Shown here piece by piece: positions 11,337 to 23,228 of a stretch of DNA of 64,000 bases (its first letter is position 1; each line of letters begins with the position of its first letter). The notes under the pieces were generated by a model. It had not been told where the DNA came from and searched no databases. It saw only the letters and a program-made list of their open reading frames with translations. Made by a program: the position numbers and the translations under genes. The DNA comes from Dreissena polymorpha. Taxonomy: Eukaryota; Mollusca; Bivalvia; Myida; Dreissenidae. The stretch lies in NCBI RefSeq assembly GCF_020536995.1, contig NC_068367.1, forward strand, positions 62,689,068-62,753,067. Reading direction: 5' to 3'.

Positions 11337-11782
11337 ATGTTTGTGAGAACACAATGTCCCCTATTGCGCCGCTTTGAAGCCACCAATTTGACCTTTGACC
11401 TTGAAGGATGACCTTGACTTTTTACACTAAAAAATGTGCAGCTCCATGAGATACACATGCATGCCAAATATGAAGTTGCTATCTTCAATATTCAAAAAGT
11501 TATGACCAAACTTTAACGAAGGTTAAAGTTTTATGAAAGAAAAATACAATGATATTTGACCATTGACCTTGAAGGATGACCTTGACCTTGACTTTTTACC
11601 ACTCAAAATGTGAAGCTCCGTGAGATACACATGCATGCCAAATATGAAGTTGCTATCTTCAATATTGCAAAAGTTATCAAACTTTAACCAAGGTTAAAGT
11701 TTTGGGAATAAATGAATGAATAAATGACAGACAGACAGGCCAAAAGCAATATACCCCCGATCTTTCGATCCGGGGGCATAAT
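11337..11782 (+). repeat. TGACCTTGACC interspersed repeat, copy 1
   Basis: Begins near GTGAGAACACAATGTCCCC, has two internal copies of a roughly 170-bp block (TTTGACC..GACCTTGAAGGATGACC...ATGAAGTTGCTATCTTCAAT), and ends in AGACAGACAGGCCAAAAGCA and GATCCGGGGGCATAATAA. The same tail occurs at 21170-21225 and 61480-61515. It is a mollusc-type SINE-like or other non-autonomous repeat; the superfamily is not clear from sequence. Confidence 0.75.
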
Positions 11783-13225
11783 AAAAACACAAGCTGATTA
11801 AAAAAACGTTTTATTAAATAACCCTTCTGAAACGAACCGCCCATCATGTAATGTGGATCGTGCTATTTCCTTAAAGGATAACACATACTGTGACACGTAT
11901 TTCGCCTGAATAGAAAAACAAAACGCGAAAGTTTAAATGGAAGGATGAGGACAACTTTAATCAACACTATGTTGGGTGTTGGATGTAAGAAGTCTTCAGC
12001 ATCGTCGTGGACGTTTCTTACTTCCATTTCTTTAAATGTACATTTTCACATTATTTCGTAGTTTCGTTTTTTTTTTTTGTAAAAAAAAGACATTAATTTA
12101 ATTTACTTACAAGATAGGATTTTTTTTATTATTATCTTTATCAAAGACCTTTTAGAAACGATCAGTCAAAATGTCGATGTCATTTTAAACGCTATGTCGG
12201 TAGTACAACTATTTCGTAAATGGTGAAAACAGAGACGTAGATAACAGAGATAGGAAGCTCGCCAAATTTCGGCAAACTCTCGCACATCGCGGGTTTCGGC
12301 GAGATAAGCGCGCGACTGTTTGTCGGTTGCCACAGTAGTTAACACGCTTATCAACAATCCTGAAACGCGCTTTTGCGTTCAAGTTTTTTACTTGTGATTT
12401 GAACAAATATTACTTAAATTAGAATGTACGTGGTATTATCACACAACTTTAATGTGTCAAATAAAATAATTCACACTCCGAATTGTTTTATTTAGCAATT
12501 ATATTCGGTTCCTAACACAGGTGGTTAGCGTGTGGCTATGATATTAATTAGTGAAAACATAATTTTGAATGATAAATAATCATATTTTAAAGAAAAATCA
12601 ACTTTTCTATAAAAAAAAATTTCACTATCAAATATATAATTATATAACAAGGTATTCCACTCGGAATCACCCGAAAACAGGGTGCATCGCTTTGAATAGC
12701 CATTACTTCATCAATTTTGCAGCGATTTTCAGGATCTAGGTCTTATTCAACGCATGAATGAATTTCCTTTCTGGAAATGTACATGTCTTGCAATATTTTA
12801 AAAATACTGGGTCAACTTTTAAGAAATAACACGATACACAACTCGCGTAACCCACTTGACAGGAGCAATCGGAATCTTACGACAAACAACTAATAATAGA
12901 ATTGTTTTAATTAGATGTTTGTTTTTAATTTTAATTGCAGTGTTTTAATTGTGTTAATCCGAATGCCATTTACCTGTAGTATAATTTGAATAAAGCTCTG
13001 GACAAATTTTTCTTCTTATGGAGAGCATCTATTCTTGGTCTGCTGTAATCGAATGTGTGTGTTCTTTGTTCTCTTTAATTACCGCTAAATTCAATGCACG
13101 ATTTTCCAATTATAACATTACCGTCTAGAGTATATGTATAGAAATCTTCAGAGCCGTATACTGTGCCATTCTCCGATTTAGCATATCGATCCAGTTATTT
13201 AGTCACTTTTCTCTGTCTCTTCACT
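11783..13225. other. Intergenic; CpG-rich patch at 12225-12375
   Basis: No gene is assigned. The CpG-rich patch (CGCACATCGCGGGTTTCGGCG region) stands out from AT-rich surroundings and could mark a promoter or 5' exon. Two overlapping minus-strand frames across it (12166-12406) look like shadows. Confidence 0.35.
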
Positions 13226-13374
13226 ATGTCTTACACGGATTTTGTGTCATGTGATGACGAGGATTTAAATCTTAAGTTGACTTCTAGGTATACCGATTAT
13301 GATGAACATTGTGACAGTGAATTTGTTCAGGACATCACTCAGTCAGTTGTGTATGAGTGCCCAGAATGCAAAAA
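13226..13374 (+). CDS. Candidate first coding exon, acidic peptide ending in a CxxC
   Basis: An ATG at 13226 opens 49 codons (MSYTDFVSCDDEDLN ... VVYECPECK) before a GTAAAT that could be a donor; unspliced, the frame stops two codons later. The peptide is acidic and ends in ECPEC, the start of a possible zinc-binding pair. The next exon was not found, since the flanking 3' sequence is tandem repeat. It may be the N-terminus of a host gene or of a mobile-element protein. Confidence 0.3.
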
Positions 13375-13439
13375 GTAAATGAAAAGAACATATGGATTCC
13401 ATATGTTGTAAACAAGAATATCAGTGAAACTGATGGGTG

Positions 13440-14235
13440 CTCCCCGATGATGCGCTTTGTCAATCTATGTGTCCTTGACCCCAGCGACCTCAAACCTCTT
13501 CAAAAGGTAGTAAAGTATTGAAGGTGGTATGAGAAACTGTAACAAAAGTGTGACGGAAAATCTATTATTAGCATCGGTGACCTTGACCTTGATCCCAGTG
13601 ACCTCAAACCTCATCAAAAGGTAGAGGTCCATGCAAGGTACGTACATGCCAAATATGAAAGAGATCGGTAAAGTATTGAAGGTGGCATGAGAAACTGTAA
13701 CAAAAGTGTGACGGAAACATCTATTATTAGCCTTGGTGACCTTGAGCCCAGTGACCTCAAACCTAATCAAAAGGTAGAGGTCCAGGCAAGGTACCTACAT
13801 GCCAAATATGAAAGAGATCGGTAAAGCATTGAAGGTGCTATGAGAAACTGTAACAAAAGTGCGACAGAAAAATATATTATTAACCTCGTTGACCTTTACC
13901 CCAGTGACCTCAAACCTCATCAAAAGGTAGAGGTCCATGCAAGGTACTTACATGCAAAATATAACAGAGATCGGTAAAGCATTGAAGCTGCTATGAGAAA
14001 CTGTAACAAGCGTTTCGGAAACATCTATTATTAGCCTTGGTGACCTTGAGCCCAGTGACCTCAAACCTCATCAAAAGGTAGAGGCCCATGCAAGGTACCC
14101 ACATGCCAAATATGAAAGAGATTGGTAAAGTATTGAAGGTGCTATGAGAAACTGTCAAAATAGTGTGATGGAAGGATGGAACTACAAATTGGCAACTATA
14201 TGCTCCACTGAAAATATTTCGGGGAGAATAAAAAG
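13440..14235. repeat. Tandem array, about 145 bp unit, 5 copies, TGACCTTGACC-related
   Basis: Each unit has GTGACCTTGA..CCCAGTGACCTCAAACCT, then CAAAAGGTAGAGGTCCATGC, GCCAAATATGAAAGAGATCG and a GAAACTGTAACAAAAGTGTG segment. Open frames on the minus strand here (13465-13770, 13991-14275) are repeat translations. Confidence 0.85.
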
Positions 14236-14689
14236 CATAATCTGAACTTGAAAAAGTATGTCCTCTTATGTACATAATAATAAACTAAATCACATGTGTC
14301 CCAGCTTCTACAGAGGAACCTATGCAACCATTTATGTGATACAGTCTCTTAATAAACCTCTGTTGTAACAATTTTAGTCTTTGCAATAAAAGAATGCAAG
14401 AACATAGTTCTTACAGTTTAATGATATTTCATCAAAGCTTCATAATTCATGAACAAATATCAATACACTTGGCATAACAAAAATTACGCAATTTATCAAA
14501 CATTACACATATTAAGCAAGTTGTTGATATTACAAATAACATATTGGAGAACAACAGCTAATATTCTGCAGGTATGCAGGCAATGAAGCAGGGTATTTAA
14601 TGTTGCTGAAGAAAAATCATAATCTCATAATAATTTTTTATCATTGAGATTAAACTATAAATGTGACTAAGAGTGTTAACATGTTTTTA

Positions 14690-15010
14690 CCATAGCCATA
14701 TAAGGGAAATTGCCCCGCCCCCTGGTGGCCATGATTTTAAACCAACCCGAACAATTTACAAACTTGTTCGAGACACATTGTTTACCAAGTTTCATGAAGA
14801 CCAGACCATAAATGTGGCCTCCAGAGTTTTAAAAAGGTTTTTCTATAGCCATATTTAGACATATAAGGAAAAATGTCACGCCCCTGGTGCCCATGTTTTT
14901 GAAACAACCAGAACCATTTTTGAACTTGCCCAAGATATCATTGGGACAAATCTTCTGACCAAGTTTCATGATGACCGACAATAAACCGGAACCATTTTTT
15001 AACTTGTCCA
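14690..15010. repeat. Imperfect tandem interspersed repeat, two to three copies
   Basis: Blocks of CCATATAAGGGAAATTGCCC, CCCTGGTGGCCATG, and CCAAGTTTCATGAAGACC recur with spacing near 170 bp. A related fragment is at about 51010-51070. Confidence 0.65.
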
Positions 15011-15799
15011 AGATATCATTGTCATCTACATTTCTGGTGAAAAGCATTACAAACGAAATATATTTTTACGATTTCAAAGGAAGGGAAATGTTATTTTGCT
15101 TATTTAAAGATATTGCAAACATTTTTCTTTAGAATATTTTGAAAAACGGTGAACAAGTCCATTTAATTTTGAAATTTCTATGACAAAATGGGCAGCAGTC
15201 TCTCTCAAACTTCAGATGTTGCAAAGCATGGCTAAGCAATTATAACAGGCTGTACATGAATGAAATAACGCACATGTTGTTTGCATACACATCAACTCAT
15301 ACAAAACAGTAAGACAGTGAAATATCATGAGTTTCATTCTTTCACAAACAATTTTTTAATTAAATAACGTAGCTTTTCAAAATATGCAGATAAGAAATTA
15401 CTATTGAAACGTATTCAAAAATTATATACATCGATGGTCCCAATTTAAAATGACGAACCTACATTTTTGGCATTTCGCGATTTTGATACTGTGCAAAGCG
15501 TGAAATCAATGCACATATACCCCCAAAACAACAAAATAGTTAACCAATCGCAACAGCTCCATAAAGTCACGTGATGTAATGACGAACCACAATTGCTTGA
15601 AGTCAAAATAACGAAGCTGAAAAAAATTGTTACGTCGGCATTTTGCGCGCTTATTAATATATTAAAGTATCAATATAGCCATGTATGTTAAGGCAAATTG
15701 ACGAAACGTAAACGTTTGCTTATAAAAAAATTAAATGATGTACATTTTATAGCATTGATAAACGCAAAAAGATATCAAAATAATATAAAATGTTGAGGT

Positions 15800-15985
15800 A
15801 TTAACTTAGTAACTTGAGGCCGCAACTAATAGCTTGTTCCTACAACTTATTAAGTTGAGGTTTCAACATAGTAAGTTGTTCCTTCAACTTAATAACTTCT
15901 GGCCGCAAGTTACTATGTTATAACCACAACTTAATGTGTTGTGGGAACAACTTATTAAGCTTCGACCACAACATAGTTTAAGCAA
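15800..15985. repeat. Left array of AAGTTG / CAACTT words
   Basis: Units of about 25 bases (AACTTATTAAGTTGAGGTTT and variants with GTTCC or GCCGC spacers). Inverted partner of 17340-17700. Confidence 0.75.
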
Positions 15986-16029
15986 TCAGATAGGCCGTTT
16001 CATCTTTACCGTTTTATCACGTTTAGTAC

Positions 16030-17280
16030 CTGTATACGCGTAATGTGGTGCGCCGATTTGAGCACTATCCCTGTAAGCTATGGATCCCGGGATTGAGTCC
16101 CTGTCTGAGCACTTGCCTTGTTTGCGACTGGGTTCAGGGTTCCATCCCAGGTCTGAGCACTAGCAACGAACGCGTCGGATCCCGGTTTCGAGTCCCATGT
16201 TTTTTGGATTTCAACCTGGGACCCTTCTTGTAAAGGGCGATTCCTCTGACCGGAGCTCGATCCCGGGAACCATCGTTTACGAGGCGAGTGCAAGATGCCT
16301 AAGTTTTCGACGGTCTGAAAATCTTATTAGGAGTTATCGACGGCCCCGGGTTTCGAATCATAGTACGAGCACTAGCCCTGAAAGCTTTGGGTCTCTAGAT
16401 CAATCCTCGGTTTGAGGATTTACCCTATAAGCGACGGCTCGAATTCTGATGTGAAAATTTGCACCAACAGTGACCAGTCCCGGGTTCGAGCCCCAGTCTG
16501 AGTACTAGCCCTGAAAGCAATGGATCCCGGGTTCAAGCCTGTGTCTTACCACTTGCCCAGTAAGGGAAGGATCCCGGTTGCGACCCTCAGTCTGAGCGTT
16601 CGCACCGAAAGCTAAAGGTTCACACAGGGACTTGAACCAAACAGCCGTCGCTAACATACCATACTGAGCACTCGCCTTCTAAGCGACCGGCTGCCGAAAT
16701 GAGCACAAGCTTCGTAAGCAACATTTCCCGCGTTCGAGTCCCGAAATGAGAGCTAGCCTCGCAAGCTATGGGTGTTCGGGTTCTAGCGCCGGTCTGAGCA
16801 CTAGCCCTGTAAGCTATAAATCCCGCATTTTTCGGGTCCGGCGCTAAGACTAGGACTTTGATCAGGGTCCGTTCGCTTAAATGGCAAGTACTTAAACCGG
16901 GATTTGAGCCCGGGGCCCATAGCATACAGGGTGAGTGCTCAAGCAGGGCATCCAAACCGGGATCCGTTACGTAGGGAGCGAATGCTAAGACTGGGATCCA
17001 AGTCGCTTACAGGGAAAGTCCTTAGACTGGGGCTAAAACCCAAAGACCCATCGTTTAAAAAGGGAGGTATCAGACCTGGATTCCCAACCGGAATCCGTCG
17101 CGTATGTGCCTAGTTTTCACACCAGGGTTCAAACCCTGAACCAAGTCGCTAACTTGGCGATCGCTCAGATAGGGGCTCAAATCTGAAATCCATGGCTTAC
17201 ATGGCAAGTGCTCAGATAGGGCTCGAACGGGGATCCATAGCTAACAGGGATAGTGCTCGAACCCGAGCACCTAGTAAAAT
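16030..17280. repeat. Mirror-image array of B-box-like repeats
   Basis: The left half (to about 16860) repeats GAGCACTAGCCCTGTAAGCT and GGATCCCGGGTTCGAGTCCC-like words. The right half has the same words inverted (for example AACCGGGATCC, GCTCGAAC). GGTTCGAGTCC-like sequences equal the RNA polymerase III B box, but no A box or tRNA fold accompanies them, so these are not tRNA genes. Several open frames here (such as 16620-16955 minus) are repeat translations. Confidence 0.75.
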
Positions 17281-17339
17281 AAGGGGTACTAATTGTGATA
17301 AAACGGTAAAGATGAAACGCCCGATCTTATTGGTTAAAC

Positions 17340-17700
17340 TTAAATTAGTGGCCTCAACATAGTTAGTTGGTCCCACAAGTTATTTAGTTGAGGCAACAAC
17401 TAATAAGTTGGGGGAACAAGTTATGAAGTTGTCGCCACAAGTTTCTGAGCTGAGGCCTCAAGTTAATAAATAAGTTGTTCCCACAAGTTATTTAGTTACA
17501 GGAATAACTTAATAAGTTAAATGAACAAATTACTAGGTTGAGGTCATAACTTAATAAGTTTTGGGAGCAAGTTATGAAGTTGTGGCCACAAGTTACTAAG
17601 CTGAGGTCTCAACTTAAACAGTTGTGGGGACAACGTACTTAGTTGTTTCCACAAGTTATTTTAAAAATTGTTCCAACAAGTTACTAAGTTGAGGTCACAC
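17340..17700. repeat. Right array of AAGTTG / CAACTT words
   Basis: Units such as GTTCCCACAAGTTATTTAGT and TGAGGCAACAACTAATAAGT, the inverted counterpart of 15800-15985 but longer. Confidence 0.75.
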
Positions 17701-18094
17701 TATAAATAAAGAATTGCGGTTGTCACCTCTGTTCCACCGTGTAAAACAGAAAAACACGCATTGCTTTGCTATATCTAACGGAAAAAATGGACAAATTTAT
17801 TCTATTGAAACAAAATCTCTTACAATAAGCTGTCCAATTTGCCGAAACATCACATAAATGCAAGTCTAAATGACGAAGATACATTTTACAGCAGATTTAT
17901 TAACTTAACGTCAAATTAGTTCCATACGAACATGGTCCATCATGCGACACTTTTAAAAATGTTTAAAATAGTCTTTATTTGACTTTGTGCAAGAAATGTT
18001 TAACAAAAATACGTCTCCTGAAAACTTGTGTTTTTGTAGGTTCGACATTTTAAATTGGGACCATCGAATATATATTATAATATTAATATATAAT

Positions 18095-18118
18095 ACTGTG
18101 CTGTTAACACAGGTGTGC

Positions 18119-18186
<68 letters not shown>

Positions 18187-18215
18187 GCACACATGTGTTA
18201 CCAGCACAATATTAT
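18095..18215. repeat. Palindrome with (AT)n core
   Basis: A run of about 62 bases of alternating AT (18121-18183) is flanked by inverted arms. Left: TGTGCTGTTAACACAGGTGT then GCATAA. Right: TTATGCACACATGTGTTACC then AGCACA. The whole could form a long cruciform, like palindromic AT-rich repeats elsewhere. Confidence 0.85.
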
Positions 18216-18744
18216 TGAAATAAACTGTACATACACTGTACATACACGAAATGGTTGTCCTTGTTTGATTGGCTTATTCATACAAGGGACCATTGAACTA
18301 GCTGTAGACAACAAGTACAACAAGAAAATCTGTAATAATTGTTCAATACCAAACTGTTGTTCACAAATCATGCAACAGTACATTTAAACAAATGTGCATG
18401 CGGTCATAACATAACTCTGATGCATTAAAACCTGTGAACAGTGACATGTTTGTTAAACTCATCAAGTGATAAACACAATGTAAGGGCAGCAGAAATGGGC
18501 CCTAAAATGAAGAGCCATTCGGTCCAATAAAACGCGTGTTAAATATGGTAATGAACCAATGTACATTGTGCGTTCATCTGTCCTCGTGCAACTTGGGGTC
18601 TGTTTTGACTTCCGCAGCTTTGTATTCTTTTATTAAACTGTCCAGGTTTCCTAGAACAAGATTGACATAATAAAACGAGGCATACGGTAAAATATAAACA
18701 TACCACAAATGATGAACATGTATTTTTGTGTATATCATATAAAT
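18216..18744. other. Unassigned sequence
   Basis: No gene or clear repeat family. Short minus-strand frames (18198-18383, 18539-18826) have no support. Confidence 0.4.
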
Positions 18745-19010
18745 GTAACAAGAGCACCGCATAACGGGAGCCTTGCTCGGCTATGGGTGCAGTTTTGAAT
18801 AAATGAAAGCTTGTCAGAATTTTCATATTTTTTAGAGGTCACAGTGACCTTGACCTAGTGACCCAAAAATGGGTGTGGTGTGTAGAACTCATTAAGGTGC
18901 ATCTACATATGAAGTTTCAAAGTTGTAGGTGGAAGTACTTTGATTTTAGAGCCAATATTAAGGTTTTAGCAGACGGCGGACGACGCGCTGGCTATAACAA
19001 TACCTCAGGT
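18745..19010 (+). repeat. TGACCTTGACC-related interspersed repeat, variant
   Basis: Opens AACAAGAGCACCGCATAACG and carries AGGTCACAGTGACCTTGACC, then GTGCATCTACATATGAAGTT and GCAGACGGCGGACGACGCG. It is a diverged or separate subfamily of the TGACC repeats. Confidence 0.65.
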
Positions 19011-19409
19011 TTTCTCCAAAAACGCCAGGCTAAAAATCAGATAAGAGCAATTATGCATTTTATAAATAAATGATGGACTAAATGTGTTTTTATTCATTCC
19101 TTAAATTAAGGAGTACCAGTATTGTTCTCAACGTTAAGCAATTAAAACATACATCTTTATTTCCTTTCTTCATTTAAATGAGGAATCATTCAAACAAACT
19201 GTAAAAACTGGTCTCTGTGTAGATCCTGAACATTTTGAAGCTTTATTAGGTATCGTATTCGAGTGATGCCTAACCGTAGAACATAATATGTTTTAACTAC
19301 ATAACTAACAAGCTATAAGGGGAAGAAAACATTGACACATCCCAAAATGCAATGGACAGTCTCAAATATATTCTTATTTTTAGTTTAAAAACTTTTTATT
19401 TGAGCTTGA

Positions 19410-19582
19410 TTACATCGAAAGCCTTAGGCTTTTTAAAACGCTCTCAATTCCGTTCCTGGGACTTAGAACCAGTACTTGGTGTCTTTGAAGGAGATTGAAA
19501 CATAGCTCCCACAGTGGGGATCGAACCTGTGACCTCCCGGTCGCTAGGCAGACACCATATCCAATACGCCACGGCAACCTTA
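19410..19582 (+). mobile_element. tRNA-like SINE, full-length copy
   Basis: Head ATCGAAAGCCTTAGGC..AACGCTCTC, middle CCAGTACTTGGTGTCTTTG, then a tRNA-like part in reverse sense with GGGGATCGAACCTGTGACC (B box) and ACACCATATCCAATACGCCA. It is the best copy for comparing the interrupted SINE at 3876/8014. Confidence 0.8.
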
Positions 19583-20063
19583 ATTAATCTTATTTTCTAA
19601 AAGGAAAGCATGAATCATGTTTAAACAAGCGAAATGACACATTCAAAATCATTTTTACCTCAATAATTTGGAAAATACGTGAAGTACTAATGTAGTGTTT
19701 TTCATTCGCAAGATTTTAAAGCCAGCATAGCGTGATGATAGCATACTATCTGTAGCTTCCAGAGGGACAGAGTTGAAATCCCGGCGATGGAATTTTTTAA
19801 AAACTTTTTTACATGCTGTTGTCATCAGTCATGACTTCAAAACAATAAAGATTTGTTAGTAAACATTTTTCATGACTTTTTAAATATGGAAATTGGTAAA
19901 AACATCCCTTTAATGTATAAACAAGGAAAAGCCAAAGTGTGCGGGTATTCTCACTCTCAACTTACTTTTACATTCTACCATCATCTTCTCATGGCTGGTC
20001 TTGAAAAAGATTTGACTGTTTGGTTGTTGCTTGTACACAGACTGAAATACATGCTTACTGTAA

Positions 20064-21225
20064 ACAAGGGCTGTTTGTAAAACATGCATGCCCCCCATAT
20101 GGGCTGTCAGTTGTAGTGGCAGCCATTGTGTGAATACCTTTTTTGGCACTGTGACCTTGACCTTTGACCTAGTGACCTGAAAATCAATAGGGGGTCATCT
20201 GCGAGTCATGATCAATGTACCTTTGAAGTTTCATGATCCTAGGTGTTAAGTTTCTTGAGTAATCATCCGGAAACCATTTTACTGTGTCAAGTTACCGTGA
20301 CCTGACCTTTGACCTAGTGACCTGAAAATCATCAGGGGTCATCTGCGAGTCATGATCAATGTACCTGTGAAGTTTCATGATCCTAGGCATAAGTGTGCTT
20401 GAGTTATCATCCAGGAACCATTTTACTATTTCGGGTCACCGTGACCTTGACCTTTGACCTAGTGACCTGAAAATCAAAAGGGGTCATCTGCAAGTCATGA
20501 TCAATGTACCTATGAAGTTTCATGATCCTAGGCATAAGCGTTCTTGAGTTATCATCCGGAAACCATTTTACTATTTCGGGTCACTGTGACCTTGACCTTT
20601 GACCAAGTGACCTGAAAATCAATAGGGGTCATCTGCGAGTCATGATCAATGTACCTATGAAGTTTCATGATCCTAGGCATAGAATTTCTTGAGTTATCAT
20701 CCAGAAACCATTTTACTATTTCAGGTCACCATGACCTTGACCTTTGACCTAGTGACCTGAAAATCAATAGGGGTCATCTGCGAGTCATGATCAATGTACC
20801 TGTGAAGTTTCATGATCCTAGGCATAAGCGTTCATGAGTTATCATCCGGAAACAATTTTACTATTTCGGGTCACCATGACCTTGACCTTTGACCTAGTGA
20901 ACTGAAAATCAATAGGGATCATCTGTGAGTCATGATCAATGTCCCTATTAAGTTTCATGATCCTAGGCATAAGCGTTCTTGAGTTATCATCCAGAAACCA
21001 TTTTACTATTTCCATTCACCTTGACCTTTACCTTTGACATAGTGACCTAAAAATCAATCGGGATCATCTGCGAGTCATGATCAATGTACCTATGAAGTTT
21101 CATGATCCTAGGCCTAAGCATTCTTGAGTTATCATCCAGAAACCATCTGGTGGACGGACGGACATACGGACGGACTGACATGTGCAAAACAATTTACCCC
21201 CTCTTATTTGAAGGGGGGGCATAAA
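20064..21225 (+). repeat. TGACCTTGACC repeat, expanded seven-unit array
   Basis: Starts ACAAGGGCTGTTTGTAAAAC, then seven tandem units of about 145 bp (near 20150, 20297, 20440, 20586, 20730, 20875, 21018) each with TGACCTTGACCTTTGACCTA, GGGGTCATCTGCGAGTCATG, and GTTTCATGATCCTAGGC. It ends GGACGGACGGACATACGG and GGGGGGGCATAAAAA. On the minus strand most units contain AGGTCAAAGGTCA, a direct repeat of the nuclear-receptor half-site with one-base spacing. Confidence 0.85.
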
Positions 21226-22037
21226 AAGTTACGTATTTAAGCTGCTTGAAGAAAAAACTTTGCTGCGACATTAAACATGTCTAAGTGACCAAAATATAAA
21301 TGATATTATATGTAGAGTATTTGTTTTTTTTTAGATTATTAATTCTTATTCACAAGTGATCAGATAAATTAATATGTCCATGAGTCAGTGATCACACATT
21401 TTACTATACTGATCACATGAACAAAAGTTTTACTTTACTGACAGTACCGTTTAAGTCAGTGTTGACAATGGTTTTTGGAATAATAACATGTACGGTTTTT
21501 AAATAAAAATCCAAAATTTTGAGTTTTTCAAAGTTTAACATGGAAGCTACATTAAATTGACATATTTAAAGTTTTAAACCACACCTTTCTTAATGAATCT
21601 GGGGCTTAACAAAGGTCGGATTGGTTGCTCTTGAGAGGTACTACAAATTATATACATGTACTGACTTAAAGTGATGCACTGATTTTAATGAAATTATTTT
21701 ATTGGATGTCAATTGGATAAAATACAAAGCCTTTCAGGGCACCATGTACACTCAGAATTGGCATAATATGCTTCAAGATTAAACACTGGTTAACATAAAT
21801 AGGATATAAATATAAACTTGATCCAACTTACTGCTCCCTTTGGCTGTGATTTCAGCTCCTGTTCAAGAACTTGCTGTTCCTTTATCTACAAATAGAAAAT
21901 CACATTTTGATCTAATACAACAACAAATCAAACAACTCATATTATCTTATCTAGGTTTCATAACAGGCCTTTCCCCTGTTTCTATATTTTAAAATCAGGA
22001 ATCACTCTCCAAAATATGCAATCAATATATTTAATGC
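21226..22037. other. Unassigned AT-rich sequence
   Basis: Nothing coding or clearly repetitive was recognised. Confidence 0.4.
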
Positions 22038-22171
22038 TTGTTTCATCCCTAAAGTGATCTAGAAAATAATAAGTCCATAACAAACTGATCAGTTGTTTAA
22101 CTGAAATAGACCCCAACCAATTCAAGCGAGTGAGCGTATTAAAAACAAGGGCTGTTTGTAAAACATGCATG
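22038..22171. repeat. Left arm of a 134-bp perfect inverted pair
   Basis: Reads TTGTTTCATCCCTAAAGTGA at its left and ends in the first bases of the following TGACC repeat (..AAAACATGCATG). The same 134 bases, inverted and with no difference I can find, are at 24953-25086. Confidence 0.85.
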
Positions 22172-22510
22172 CCCCCACAAATGGGCTGTCAGTTGTAGAG
22201 GAAGCCATTGTGTGAATACATTAGAAACCACTATTCTGCTTCAGGTCACTTTGACCTTGACCTTTGACCTAACGACCTGAAAATCAATGGGAGTCATCTG
22301 CCAGTCATGATCAATATACCTTTGAAGTTTCATGATACTAGACCTAAGCGTTCTTGAGTTATCATCCGGAAACCATTATACTGTTTCGAGTCACAGTGAC
22401 CTTGACTTTTGACCTAGTTACCTGACAATATCAATAGGGGTCATCTGCCAGTCACGATCAATGTCTTATGGAGTTTCATGATCCTAGGCCTAAGTGTTCT
22501 TGAGTTATTG
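22145..22510 (+). repeat. TGACCTTGACC repeat, short two-unit copy
   Basis: Same head as 20064 (ACAAGGGCTGTTTGTAAAAC) and two internal units, truncated before the GGGGGCATA tail. Confidence 0.75.
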
Positions 22511-23228
22511 ATTTCACAATTTTAATGGATTAACGATAATTATAACAAGCACAGCCAGTAACATAAGTGGATAAAATCAGTAAAAGATAACATATTTTTA
22601 ATCATAAATTGCTGATCTATGAAGTTTTGAGCAAAACAAGTATGTTTTTCAAGGTTTACAACAGGCCAATTTTGAAAAGAATTGTGGCCATGTTAGATTT
22701 GTATTATATCTTTGTCGAAATTGGGAAAATGATCCGCCATATTTTGTCCATATGGAAATATTGGATCCATCCATCATCAACCTGTTGGTTGTTTTTCCAT
22801 CCTTCATTCTGAAATCAGTTGCTTTTCATCAAGCCTCATAATTGGCCAGGAACCCTTAGCTTAACCAGTTATCTCAGTTATAGCACAATGAGGGTTGATA
22901 CCGCAGATGACTTATGAAACACATTGAAAATTCATGTGTTTTTTGACACAAATTATTTTATACCAGAAAAAGAAGTGTGTGTATCATTATTGCTAAGCAA
23001 AGCTTTTCATTTTAAAGTTCAATTATGAGTCACTTGAAGAATATGTGAAATGTGATAAAATAACATCAACAAGTCTGGATTAATTTAAGTTGGGATGTAA
23101 GTCCTTTTTCATCAAAAAAACCCCATTAAATTCACAAGAAGGCTAAAACCTTTCGTGTTGCAAAAATGCACTTCCTTTTGTCTATATGAACTGACTTCCA
23201 TATATAGCCTTTGATCATTTTTGCTTTG
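22511..23228. other. Unassigned AT-rich sequence
   Basis: Only short unsupported frames; no repeat family recognised. Confidence 0.4.

Larger units (their letters stand above)
15431..18067. mobile_element. 2.6-kb nested foldback element with two kinds of internal array
   Basis: Terminal inverted repeats of about 37 bp: TCGATGGTCCCAATTTAAAA at 15431 and its complement ending at 18067. Inside, AACTTATTAAGTTG-type palindromic arrays (15800-15985 and 17340-17700) and a conserved block with TTTCATCTTTACCGTTTTAT (16000 and its complement near 17300) are arranged as mirror images. The centre (16030-17280) is a mirror-image array of B-box-like words. No coding region was found. The flanks are AT-rich and no clean target duplication can be read. 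It resembles long-TIR foldback elements, but I cannot assign it. Confidence 0.75.

Noticed and set aside
16030-17280. Possible cluster of tRNA genes because of many GGTTCGAGTCC words
   Set aside because: Only the B-box word repeats; there is no A box, acceptor-stem pairing or tRNA-length spacing.
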